Assembly (NCBI RefSeq): GCF_000264905.1
Contig: NW_006763132.1
Coordinates: 557,896-621,895, forward strand
Length of the DNA stretch: 64,000 bases
Source of the DNA: Stereum hirsutum FP-91666 SS1
Taxonomy: Eukaryota; Basidiomycota; Agaricomycetes; Russulales; Stereaceae
Direction: 5' to 3'
The position numbers were made by a program, and so were the translations under genes. Of this stretch, positions 24,575 to 35,894 are shown piece after piece (the first letter of the stretch is position 1; every line of letters begins with the position of its first letter). The notes under the pieces were generated by a model. The model did no database searches and was not told the DNA's origin. It saw nothing but the letters and a program-made list of their open reading frames with translations.

Positions 24575-26712
24575 GCTTTCGTTTCCTGCCATGAGTCCTC
24601 GTTGCCGACCTGACCTTCAACCACGTATTTCCTTCCTGTCTATATCTTCCATACTCCACAACCCATCCATTCTCCCGCCTTCCTGTACTCATAACTGGTT
24701 GAAGGCCTATATGACGAACGACGACCACGATTCCGAACACCGTACTTGATGATAATGACAACTTATGCAAACCACACTTCTTGTCCATCTTCTTCTCCCC
24801 CTTTTTTGTACCTCTTGTCAATTCACGAATTCCTTGTACTTCTTCTGTCCACCAAAGCTTCATTTATCCGTAGGTCTTATTCATCGTGTCAAATCCTTAC
24901 TTTTCCTTCGTGTGGATGTGTACATACTGTACATGTTATGACTTGTAAACGTGCTTACCTCCACCGGTACCCAGATCCCGCTCCAATCGCCCACGACGAT
25001 AGAATTCTTTCCCGCTTCCTACTTTTCGATCGTCATGGTCCATTGCAGGCATGGACGGTCGATGCTCGATGCCTCGGAGCCCACCAATCTCCTGACTCAT
25101 TTTCACAATCGTCGATCGTAGGAGGGAAGAAAGGTTAAGATCGAGAATTCAATTTTGAACACTCGAAATCCCCGTCCTCGTGTGAGTCACCGAAGCCCTT
25201 CGACTCTTCCGGTCTTCCAGCATCTCGCGGTTTCTCGACCGACGACAGCTTCCCGAGTCGATCCCGTCCTTCTTCTCCCTTCGAGTCTTCCTTCCTTCTT
25301 TCCGACAATTCCAATCCATCCACGTTTCCCTTCAACTGTCAACATGTCACCATCCCGCATCTCTAGCCACTACCCAATCTTCCACGTTCCACGTTCCACT
25401 GCACGAATCTTTCACCCTTCCTTCCTCGGTCCTCCCAGATCCCCGACCCATCTGAATCGACATCGACGTCTCCAAATCTCATCGATTGCACTTTAACTTA
25501 CCGGGCTCGACGGGCACTCAGCATCGTACGTAAAAAGAAGACAACCCCCTCTGTATATTTACTAGCATGAAAAAAGTTAGTCTGCGCTACGTCACGGTAA
25601 GTAGTCGATGGAGGCGAGAAATCACGGAATATACCAGTGGCCATAGCCGCCGGCTACTGCGTATGCAGCACGAGGAAGTTCTCGAGTAAGTACATGCATA
25701 TGATATCCCTGTTAGAACGAAAAGAAAAATGGACGTACATTGACATGTAAGGTTGCGATCCTCTTGGGGGATGAACATGGGCGGAAACACCCGACCAAAA
25801 TCTTGAGGTGGAGGCGTGTGCTGTCAGAACTTCGCCGTAAGAGTCCGTGTCCACTGTGTCCGTTTCGTTCGGAATACCGGCTGCACCCGATGTATCATTG
25901 GGTCGAGGACACTACAGGCCAAGTGTCGAGGAACGTCGAAGCGCTCTTTAGTTTGCATGGAAATTGAAGGCAACTGACCGGAGACACCGAAAGATTCAGA
26001 TGATACCTGCTAAGGCCGAACGAAGGATCATGGTCAGGCCGCCCAGCCCGTATGCATTCTCGAATGTGCAGTGATTTCTCACTTTCACTAGGAAGGAAAG
26101 GGATCTAAATCTAAGATATGTATCGACTATCGAGAGGGTATATGCAATAGAGAGAAAAAGTACGTTATCCACCGAATTAGACCAAAACGAAACCTCTTCC
26201 AAGCATCCGATGTCTCGGAACCTTCTTGGGCGACCAGATCTGAACACGAACACGAACACGGATGAGCAGGTCCAAGATCAAGAACCAACAACAGGAGAGG
26301 CAGCCACAGGGGCCACTGCGAAAAATAGATCCGTCCGTTACCTCCGTTTGCTTCCGTCCCACATTGACAGTCCACTCGTCCAAATCCATCCACCCCTTCA
26401 TCCGTCCTTCCTTCCGTCCGCCCACCTACATATGTACCCGCTGATTCCTGAACAACAATCCAAGCAAGCGCACCCACCAAACATGGTCAGATTAACACCT
26501 CCACATTCACGCCAGCATCCCGCGCTTTACGACATCTTCACCACATGTACGCAGGTACCTCCTACATACATTTGCCCTGGATTCTGAGTCTGGAGTCTGA
26601 GTGGTCGTCTGGTTGTCTTCGGCCCCGGTCCATAAGCTAAATATGTATAGATGCAGGATGTGGTGATGCGACGAAGACAGAAGACAGGCCGTGGAGAGAT
26701 TCGAGATCAGGG
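24575..26712. other. Intergenic region, with a possible small unrecognised minus-strand gene
   Basis: The plus strand after the P450 has only low-complexity C/T-rich frames. On the minus strand, about 26130-25650, some coding-like pieces can be spliced: a segment with ENAYGLGGLTMILRSALAG and a later exon ending in MYLLENFLVLHTQ and a stop at about 25654, joined by a gtacgt...aacag intron. At least two different splice choices stay open, and neither gives a known family. This may be a small gene or untranslated sequence beyond GUP1. Confidence 0.25.
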
Positions 26713-29700
26713 TTCAGCACCGCCGATAAATTCCTCTTCGCATTTCTTCCTCCCTGTGTATATGACAGATAGATAGATAGATATGAGCCATCACGATCGT
26801 CAGCTTTGCGTCCGAGCGAGAGAAAGGGCAAAACAAAGCGAAGATGGGGAATGATGAACGGGACGCCCGAAGTATGGGAGGGTATGATAGAACGGCGGGA
26901 TGAGGGGCCGGCGGGGCGAAAGACGGGAACAAGTTAGAGGACGGATCGAGTAACGTACCTGTACTCAAACATAACCTGCACTCCTACGAACAGACAGGCA
27001 CACGTCCCGAAGAGAAATCTGAGGCCTGTAGCACACCACACCACGACGCCACATCACGCCCGTCACCCAAAAAGAACAGAAAAAAACACAATGAGTGATT
27101 AGCATCCGAATGACACGAAAACGATAATCAAAACGTGTCACGTCCACCCAGAAAACCTCAAGAAAAGAGAGAAAGAACGCCTGAACAAAGAAAGAAAGGC
27201 CGGGAACGCACCTTCCCAACTCCCCACCAACCTCCCCGCCACCTCCCTCGTCCCATCCGTGCCGAGCACGAACCCTACGAGATTCGCGCCCATCATCATG
27301 AGTATGTTGACGACCCCACCGAGTGCGCACAGGTGTCTGTAGTACGGTTTTTTGGGCAGCTGTGATATTGAGAAGATGAGGGCGGGTGGTGGTGGTTAGC
27401 ATGGCATGGGACGATATCGGCGAAATTGGATATAAAAACACGAAATCTGGGGATGAAGCTCGAACAAACGGGCACGAGGGGCCTGAAAGACAATAACCAA
27501 AGACGAGTGAGCAAAGAGTTCAAACTCACCCCGACCTTCCTCGCCCCCCATCCAGCCAGCACCTCCGGAATGACAAACAGACTGATCAACCATCCCCACG
27601 CTAACAGTCTAAAACTAAGATCGTGCCAGAGCGCGACGAAGGAGAAGACGAGGAGCGTGGTGAGGAGCTGGTGGGAGGAGCCACCGAGGGGGATGTAGAT
27701 GTATCTGTGTGTTAAATATCCCAACAAACAAACATGACAAGGAAGCGGATCAGCCAATGTGGTGGACATGAAGAAAGGAGGCGAAACGAAATGTTGCTCG
27801 ATAGGGAGCAAAGAATAGAGAAATATAGAGATGCAGACGCACCGCACGATCCAGAGATTATACGACCGATGCCACGCCCTCCAGAACCCAAGCGTCGAAT
27901 AATTGTTCGCCACACAACGGACCATGTTCTCCGGTGGGTCGATCCCGTCCAGGAGCGCCCAGAGGCGGAAGAAACGCCATGGTAGAAGGAGCTGTCGTGC
28001 GTTTTCATCCGTTCGTGAATGGAAGAGCGAAGGTGGGTGGGTTTAATTGGGTGAGGAGCACCGTATTTTCGGGGTCGGTGAGTTCACGAGTCGTCGGTTG
28101 GTCGGTGGGCGAGATCATCCGTTCGTAGGGGACCGAGGCAAAGCATGGCCGGGTTCGCGAACATTTGACGTTGGTAGGCGAGCGAACGGAAAGTCGACCA
28201 CGGAGAGGTTTTACGTTATGCACATACAGATGGCGGCGAAGTGGACAAAGGAAAGAAAGAAAGAAAAGAAATCAGCCTCCGAACACCTCACTCTCACTCC
28301 GAACACTCAAAAAGGAACAAGAAAAAAATTCCCGAATAGAGGTCGATAGGGACAGAACGCCCACACGACGGTACGAGGACCAACCAAAACCACGAACAGC
28401 CGAAGACGAAGACAAAGATGAAATCACCAGGGAATTCCAATCCGTGCGACGATAGACGACACGACTCCACTCCCTCTGCGCAAGTAAGGCGCGCGCGTGT
28501 GTGCGAAGGAAAGACAACAACCCCCACCAAACCGAAAAAAGAAAAGAAGATAAAAAACTAACCTTCATCCAAACAAAAACCAAATTCCAAAACCCCACCA
28601 GCGCCACCTCGCCCACACTGTCCCCGGCAAACGCGCGCTCGTCCTTGATGGCGACGACGTACATGTAGTGGAGGATGAATTCCATGGAGAGGAGAGAGAG
28701 GAGGAAGCGGGTGAGGTAGAGAGGGCGGGATTGGAGCGGGAGGGACGCTGGGGAGGAGGGTGGAGAGGGGGAGGAAGAGGTGGAGGAAGGGGTGGCGGCG
28801 GTGGTGATGGGAGGTGGGGAGTAGATCTGTGGGAGAGGAGAGACGAGAGGTCAGTATCGGACGATGGCGCCGTGGTCGGCAAGATCGAAGGAAGATGAAG
28901 AGCACAAAGCAAAGTACGTGGACAGATAGATGGTGCGCATATGCGTATAAGGCCTCTCTCAAGAGGGAGAACGGGGCGGAGGGCTGTAGTAGTACAAATT
29001 ATCGAGTATTGGTGCTCGCGCGCACGAAAGGTCATTTTCGCCATAAGATGAGCACAGAATAACACAAATCCTGAACATGGTGCACTGCACGTCAAAAGTA
29101 CGCGTCCGGGGTACAAAAGAAGCCACCGTCTCCGCCTATATCTATATGGTCAACCTCTTCCCCATTCCTGCCTTTACGCCACGCCACACGCTACATGTCA
29201 CATAGCACTGATCTCACACTTCAGAGTCAGACTCTTCGCACCTCCACGTCCACGACTATCTCACGCCCATTTATCCGCTCACTCTTTCGAGAATCAGCGA
29301 GCGCGGTTCAAGAAACGTGTAGCACCAACGGGGACATGTATACCTGTATTCGCGCGCACGACAGAACAAGCAGCAACCGGAACGACGCGCGTTTCGCGGC
29401 GCTATGTAGATGTGAATGTACGTCTGGGAGCAGAGCAGACGGAGCGCGGGGAGCGTCATGTGTAAAAAAAAACTCTAGTCCGCTCTCGGCTCTCGAGCGG
29501 TAGGCAATAAAACGTTGACGCTCCATCGTCAAGAACGTTATATAGATTGCTAGTCCAAATAACGATCCACGAAAGAGCGTGTCTCTCTTGAACAACTCGA
29601 ACCTCAAACTGAACAGACCAAAAAAGTATGCTCGCAATATGTGCGTGCGTGTTTCTCTGTCTCAAACCGGCAATCCATGCACGTCGACCGCAAACCATGA

Positions 29701-31109
29701 AACACAGACGCAAACCTCAAACCCAACCAAAAAGGAGCACAAGACGCACCTGCCACATCCAATCATTAAACCCCATAATTGGGCCCGCGATATACAGCGG
29801 CGGATAGAGCACGTAGGCAAGGTAATTCGCGAATGTGTACGTGGCGGGGTCGTGTGGTGTTTTTGAGCGGGCTTTGTCGGATTTTGGGAGGGAGATTGGG
29901 GATGAGGATGCGGGGGTCTGGAGAGCGAGAAGGGGAGGGATGAGATTGGTCCAATGGAGGATGATATTATGAAGGAAGTACCTCAGACGTGCAAGCCCAC
30001 CAATAATCCATACTGAACGCGACGAGCCTGAGCATCGTGATATTGAACGTGACGTGCCACCGCGGATACACGCCTTGCCAGCTGTCCTACCGGGCGTACC
30101 ACACATCCATCCACGATAGTCAGCACAAAACAACGGCTACGAGAGAGCCAACGCCAACGCACCATGAACGCTAGCCGAGGCATGATAATCCCCCAATCAT
30201 ACCCCCCATACTTCTCGTTCATGAACAGCACCAAGCCATTAAACGCCCACATCGCGCCCACCACCACTTTACCCATCGCCTTTCCCTTTGCTGCCGCGGT
30301 CCGAGGGGCTAATATGGCCAACGCATAGTTCCCGCTTAGGATGGCAAGTACGAAGAAGGCGGAGGTGCCGTGGAGGACGAAGATGAGGAGGAGGGAAAAG
30401 AGGGTGTAGAATGGGAGGAGGTGTGCTCGTGAGGGGTATGTTTTTGAGGGGGTGGAGGGGAGGGAGAAGGTGTAGAGGGATTTGAAGGCGAAGAAGATGG
30501 AGAGGAGGAGGGTTAGGGCGGGGATGTTGGAACGGAAGGAGCGGTATTGGACGTCGGAATTGTCCTGTACCGTTACAGTTGATATGGTCAGGTCTGCGCA
30601 TAGTGTTAGTAGAGAAGTAATAAACGTACGAACGGCCTTCCGAACATCCATCCCTGTGCTAGTCGACGGACATATAACGGAAAATTCGGATGACTCGCTG
30701 CAATATCCTATCATAATTCAGCTTCTGCTATGAAGGATGAGGAAGACGGCCTCGACGCACGCGAACTCAATCTAATAGGCACCCACACCATCCACGGCAC
30801 GACGACCGCAAAGACGACATAATACAGCATGAACTCCTTCGTTCGCCACCTCGACTGTCCAGGTCCCCTCTCCGCTCCATTTCTCTCGCCTTTCGCATTG
30901 GCGTGTGGCGGGGCGGTATGCGAGGAGGGTATATCGACCGTGAGGTCAGTTATCCAGAAGCCGTCTTTTGTTTGATTTTTACGTTGAGATGGAAGGTTGT
31001 CGGTTGGCATTCCTGCTGTTGCTGTTGTCGCTGTGGAAGCGCTGTGGAGGGGTAGGAGGTGTATATTGTCGCGGTCTGAGTCTGAGGGTGAAGGTGCAGG
31101 ACCGAGCAT
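26713..31109 (-). CDS. GUP1: GUP1-type membrane-bound O-acyltransferase (MBOAT)
   Basis: Eleven exons on the minus strand: 30761-31109, 30630-30697, 30163-30564, 29982-30086, 29750-29917, 28563-28826, 27843-27991, 27530-27704, 27212-27359, 26959-27025 and 26713-26752, giving 644 residues. Family blocks: [113 protein letters not shown] (the candidate catalytic His in LWHD) and the C-terminal [15 protein letters not shown] typical of GUP1. The fungal homologues are ER multi-pass enzymes that remodel the lipid of GPI anchors and affect glycerol uptake and membrane order. The N-terminus is hydrophilic and then enters the first membrane helix. Several introns are very long (923, 570 and about 206 nt). 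No defect was seen. Confidence 0.95.
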
Positions 31110-31379
31110 ACGACCGTTTGGATTAAATACTAGATATCAGAGGCTGAGAGAAAAGCAAAAGCGAAGGTTTAAAGAGAATGTTTGTATGTCTTATGTCAGT
31201 GAGGTCAGCATTCCAAGACCGTTGAGTGAGTGATATGCAGAGTGAGTGATTGGACGTGTTCAAGCTCAACGGTGCCACAGCGCGACGGAGTCGCGTAACT
31301 TTGGTCCGAAAGTGGCCAGAATAAGCTCGATTCCCATCCTTAGACCGACGACGAGGCGGCCATTCCGACCTTGACACAG

Positions 31380-32232
31380 GTACGTATAAAAGTAACTTTT
31401 TGGGTGCTTTTTCCCCGCCAAAAAAAGGTGCGATCCGTGCTTTAGCTTTTTCCCACGCTTCACGAAAGTAACTGTCGTTGCTTTTGGTGTGCTTCGCACC
31501 CTGTACACAGGCATTGTCTCGTCAATGAACCACGTTTTTGTAAGACAGTGTAGTTTCACATTCGGCATCAGCAGCGGTGCCAGCCTTTACCCAACCTTTA
31601 CCGTTCTTGGTGATGACTGCCCGTGCCGGTTGCGCCCCACGGTCGTCATCGCCAACAACGACGTCGTTCAGCGCCGTCAGCTCGTATTGTTGATGTAGCT
31701 TCCTTCATGCAGAGTATACTCCCTGAAGCAGTGCTGAGGTCGAGTACGTTTGTAAGTGCGATATGGGCAGTGATCGCCCCCGTTGTCGTCGCTGTCACAC
31801 CCGGCACAGCTCCCCCTTTGAAAATACAGTCATGACATATCTTCTGGAGTATACAGACAGATTTAGGCTGCCCAAGAGGTTCAGAGCAACGGTGCCCATA
31901 TGTGAGAGGTACTTTAGAGAGATGCACAAGGTGGACTTAAGAAAAGCTGGCGAAAAGCAAGAATGTGAACTTTTATGTCACGTGCCGGATCGACAGCGAC
32001 GACGACGGCTATGAGAGGCCCTATGCACTTAGAAGAAAAACTCAAAAATATAGAAATAATACCCTTGTAGCATACAATCTCAGTGGACCTTACCTAGAAG
32101 CCTTGCGAGAGAGACAAGGCCACAAGCGACATTGAAGTCAGGAAAGCAAAAGCTAACTTCAGCACAAAAGCTAGGAAAAGTTAACTTTATGGGAAAAAAG
32201 CAACCAAATAAGTTACTTTCATAGTAACCAGG
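31380..32232. mobile_element. Candidate non-autonomous DNA transposon (MULE-like)
   Basis: The segment is bounded by the same ten bases, cttgacacag, at 31370-31379 and 32233-32242. The ends are imperfect inverted repeats: the left end reads gtacgtataaaagtaact and the reverse of the right end reads ggttactatgaaagtaact. Similarity continues with gtgctttttccc-like and ttagctttt-like words for about 100 bp. No transposase is readable inside; the short frames have no motif. Long terminal inverted repeats and a 9-10-bp target duplication are features of Mutator-like elements. It lies upstream of GUP1. Confidence 0.55.
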
Positions 32233-32537
32233 CTTGACACAGAACTTCCACCTGACTCGCTTGCCTAGAAAAGGCCCAGGGTACATCACTCCAAGTCTAA
32301 GAGGTAAAAAATGCCAAGGAAAACACGCTAACTCCTCAGAGCTGTACTCGCACCAGCGTGTCACCCCTAGGTAAATTCGTCCATTTGAATGTGAGGCACT
32401 ACCGCTGAAACATCAAAGGTAACACCCCAATCGCGACTATTCGTTCCCTGACTTGAATAGAAACCGTAACGCGTCATTATACTTACATCGTCCCACACAA
32501 AAATTGGATCAGTGGTCAAAGACCCTTTCACTACACC

Positions 32538-32638
32538 CCTCCGAGCTGGAGTCGAACCAGCATCTCCAGGAAATATGATATAAACACATTTGAATTCGGC
32601 AATTCTTACCGGATGCTCTACCAGTGAGCTATCGGAGG
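32538..32638 (-). tRNA. tRNA-Tyr-like gene, intron-containing, anticodon loop damaged
   Basis: Read on the minus strand from 32638: acceptor stem CCTCCGA pairs fully with TCGGAGG at the 3' end; D arm GCTC-ACTGGTA-GAGC; anticodon-stem strands TCCGG and CTGGA; T arm GCTGG-TTCGACT-CCAGC. About 35-40 nt between the anticodon-stem strands hold the loop plus an intron. C at position 1, the GCTCGGAGG 3' half and the intron point to tRNA-Tyr. The expected CTGTA loop is reduced to GGTAAG, apparently three bases short, with no U before GTA. Either a recent pseudogene or a non-standard tRNA. Confidence 0.5.
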
Positions 32639-32750
32639 GTTCTTTATGTGAGTGGTCCCAGTATAAGTATACGAGTATGGATGCAATGAGTTTTATGCCC
32701 AGGGACGAACCCGGATTCCATCGTGTCAGTGCGGAAATTTCTGCTAACTG

Positions 32751-33034
32751 GGGAACAAAAGAACGCGTGTGTCGTGTTAGAATAGCCGTTTCTTCTGCTT
32801 TGAACAGCTCGAGCTCCGCACCACTCACCACATCTCAGTGTCCTTCAGATTGACCCTGGACTTCCGCCATTCTAACCGTGCTTCCAGCTCCTTCTCAAGC
32901 GCGTCAAACTCCGCGCCTTTCTTCTGAAGGGGCCTACTTGTCGAAGCCGGAGCTCTTCGTAAACTCGAGAAGATCTTGAATACCGTGTCGTTCTCACTGG
33001 CAGTCCCTTTGTGCACCATCGACGTGTCGTGCAT
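32751..33034 (-). pseudogene. Decayed tail fragment related to the 35.9-37.6 kb membrane protein
   Basis: The minus-strand frame includes TVFKIFSSLRRAPASTSRP, LQKKGAEFDALEKELEARL and, after a break near 32830, SGAELELFKAEETAIL. The stretch downstream of the intact membrane gene (about 35760-35890, minus) contains RLQKGGVEVDALGKE and ERGAEYELF in the same order but with stops. This is therefore the C-terminal tail of a paralogue, with no start or membrane part attached. Confidence 0.5.
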
Positions 33035-34002
33035 GACTTTACAGCGTTCGGCTCTAGACTTGATCGCCTTTGTCCGTAATGACGCTTGGCAGCTCTGCGC
33101 TTGAGTGGCGTTGATCTTTTTGATACCTACGTCGCGCGCTCATGCTTCAATTACAGAGCACGATTCTAACTCGATTTTCGTCCCATTAGTCCTCCCGGCC
33201 ACGTCCACTTCAACAATCTCCAACAGTGAATCATTGTACGGAACGTTCCTACAAGGCCACGACTTTTGGTGCTGCTCAGTAAAGATCCGCTTCCAAGGCT
33301 AGAGTTAGTATCGCCCGGTCTCCGAGTCAACGGCTTGTTATTTACCACTTGTTCTCAACGTGATCCCGTCTTACTTCCTGGGCGCCGCTGTAGCTATCCA
33401 AAAAAAACGCACCAGAATCCTTCTCGTCGCTTACAATAATTCTCACCTAGCTGTTGCTCTACGCAGTGCTTGGCCTTTGTGTCCTCCACTGGCAGGACGC
33501 ATAGGAGAAGTCTGTTGGCTCTTTATGTGTTGCAGTTTATGGGAACATGGTGAGTAAGTATGTGATCTATGCATGATCTGTTTAGCCTCGTAACCGCGCT
33601 GCTGTTTTAAACGCTCTATCCATTCATGGAAAAGAAGTGTTACGGCTTCGAAAGACAGATACTTATCAATAGACGGACCTCAACGTGAAAAACTTTTCCG
33701 TTGACCTCACCTCCTCCTCTTGGCGTCTATGTAAATGTGTTCACAATTTACTCTGCAAGCTCCACTTAAGCAATCCTTCTATCACTACATTTAGAACCCG
33801 CACGTCAGTCTATCGACACACCTCGAACGTTTTGAATGGCCACATGTTCAGTGTGTACTGCTGATACTCCTCGCTCACAACTGCAGCGATACCACTTTTG
33901 CTTGACTTTTTCTCATATGGGTCATTACCGGGGATACGCCCGGTGCATCAGGCATTATTTCTCCACCCTCATTCTCGGCGCTTTTCGACGCTATTCTTGT
34001 TG
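33035..34002. other. Interval without a supported gene
   Basis: About 1 kb. Short open frames on both strands have no recognisable motif or convincing splice pattern. It may contain more decayed sequence of the neighbouring membrane-protein family. Confidence 0.4.
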
Positions 34003-34987
34003 ATGGTGCGCATGATTCATCCGCTTGTGCTACTTCATGGACTCGCTATAATTTCATTGTGACTCGCTATGACTGCCTTCGGTTTGCATATATAAAGCCA
34101 GAGCCCTGTCTCCCTTTCGCCCTCAGGCTGTTTGCTATACCCCTTCTCACTGCTACCCCTAGTAAGTGCCGCTCTTACTACTGCCTTTTTCTCTGCGATC
34201 CTGTACATTCTGAAGGATTCTTCCGCCTCGACACAGACCAGGTCGAACCCTCGATATCACACAGCACCAGTGACCGTTTGAAATCCCTGGTGAGCCGTAT
34301 TGAATTACATCGAATGTTTCTGCCATTGACTCTGGCCTCAAGTCTGTCACTGCACGCTCTGGATTTTTCGATTGAGACTGGCGAAGAGAAGTGACATACA
34401 TCTATCGTGGGCAGCCCTAGAATACCGTTGATTGCTGTTTGACTAGTTCGACGTAGTAAGTGGACACAGACCAACTGCTCTCTTGAGAAGTCCTCTCAAA
34501 GTGACCTCGGTCAGCTGGCCGTTGTTGTAGACTTCCTTTCCCCGATGGCCTTACCCGGTATGTACAGATTCTATGGTATTCTCTGTTCAGATGATATTGA
34601 ATCTCCCATTTGCAGATTACCTACAAGAGCTCAATACGTATCTGCAAAGCCTACCAGGGAGACCGACCATTGGCTGGAGCTTTACCATGGCCGGCCCCTC
34701 TAACGCTCCAACATACACAGCCTATTTGAGCAGTATGTAATATCCATCTCGATTCGAACCCTATTTTGAAGAGACCTATGATACAATACTGACCCGCTCT
34801 CCAAGTTGATGGAATCCCTTTGACCCAGGGTATAGGCCCGTCCAAAAATGTGCAAAATATGCTGCTACAAAGGTGTACCTCGAAGGGTCTGGACCTGTTG
34901 AGACCTTCCTTCCCTAATACGGTCTCTATCCTATGCGGCTCTATTGTGGTCTTCGCGCTCTTGCGGCTCTCATACCAAAGAGTCTGA
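34003..34987 (+). CDS. Unrecognised secretory or membrane protein, 221 residues
   Basis: Six exons, 34003-34058, 34127-34161, 34216-34390, 34457-34557, 34616-34732 and 34806-34987, join with GT-AG ends and correct phases. The product starts MVRMIHPLVLLHGLAIISL, a signal-peptide-like hydrophobic stretch. The middle contains NKWTQTNCSLEKSSQSDLGQ, VVVDFLSPMALPDYLQELN and PGRPTIGWSFTMAGPSNAP. It ends with a hydrophobic segment, VSILCGSIVVFALLRLSYQRV, that could be a C-terminal membrane helix or a GPI signal. I do not recognise the family. A TATA-like tatataaag near 34090 lies in the first modelled intron, so a shorter protein starting at the ATG at 34314 (MFLPLTLASSLSLHAL, also signal-like) is an alternative. 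Confidence 0.5.
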
Positions 34988-35040
34988 ATAGCGCCGGTAC
35001 ACTTATATATTCCTAGCTAGAGTTTTAGAGAGTACCTAGA

Positions 35041-35175
35041 GCTAGTAACACAACCACGGACACGAAAAGCATAATCACTGGGAAAATATGGGTGATTATA
35101 CAAGCGTTTTAATGGTGAACTGAACCGACATCGTAGACGATCACGCTGAACTGACCCAGGGTTCGAAGGCCATGC
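35041..35175 (-). pseudogene. Partial copy of the last exon and intron of the adjacent membrane-protein gene
   Basis: The minus strand reads IFPVIMLFVSVVVLLALGTL and then a stop, matching IFPVIMLCVPVVVLLRF in the last exon of the gene at 35895-37551. The preceding intron and the end of the exon before it (CCCTGGGTCAG against CTCTGGGGCAAG) are also similar. The rest of the gene is missing. Confidence 0.65.
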
Positions 35176-35894
35176 TCGCATATGACGCAGTCTAGTATGT
35201 TGAGATATCACTGGACGGCTTCAAGGCCCACAACATCGCTCGCACCACAGACACGCGAAAAAAAAATGTCGCCGTTCACTTTGAAGAGAACGTCCGGAGA
35301 ATTGACCGAGTCAAGAAGATTCAGTACCGTGCGAGATAAGTAATGCCCTCACTTCCACGGTTGGTTCATCAAATGGCTCTGCTTGCATTCATGAAAATAA
35401 ACTCAAGAAACGGTTTGGGCCCGGAGTGTAGACACGATATGTACTGTGACGGAGAGAGAGGAGGGAGGAGAGGAAAAGAGAGAGCGCAGGCGACTTGAAG
35501 GTCAGCGACTGCTTCAAGTTGCCGGCGGCGCAGACGCGACGGTCACAGTCACACGACCCGTTTCAGCGTGACTTCACGCGTTCGTGACTGTGGCACTGTG
35601 GCTCCTTGAGCCTTGTGTAATGTGTTGACTTGGTGTTGACTCTGTTGAGACGTACGTCGCAGTAAAAAAGAAAAGGTCGTGTTGATCGCCGCTATGGTTA
35701 GATGACAAAGGAACGCATGCGTTACGCTAGAACAACTTTTCCTCCTACTATGAACAGCTCATACTCCGCACCTCTCTCAACATCCCGACGTCGTTCCGCT
35801 GACCGGGTGCCTCAACCGTTCTTACCGTGCTTCGACTCCTTCCCAAGGGCATCAACCTCCACACCTCCCTTCTGCAACCGTCACGGCCTCCTCT

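Noticed and set aside
31266..31568. 100-codon minus-strand frame
   Set aside because: It crosses the left border of the candidate transposon and shows no motif.
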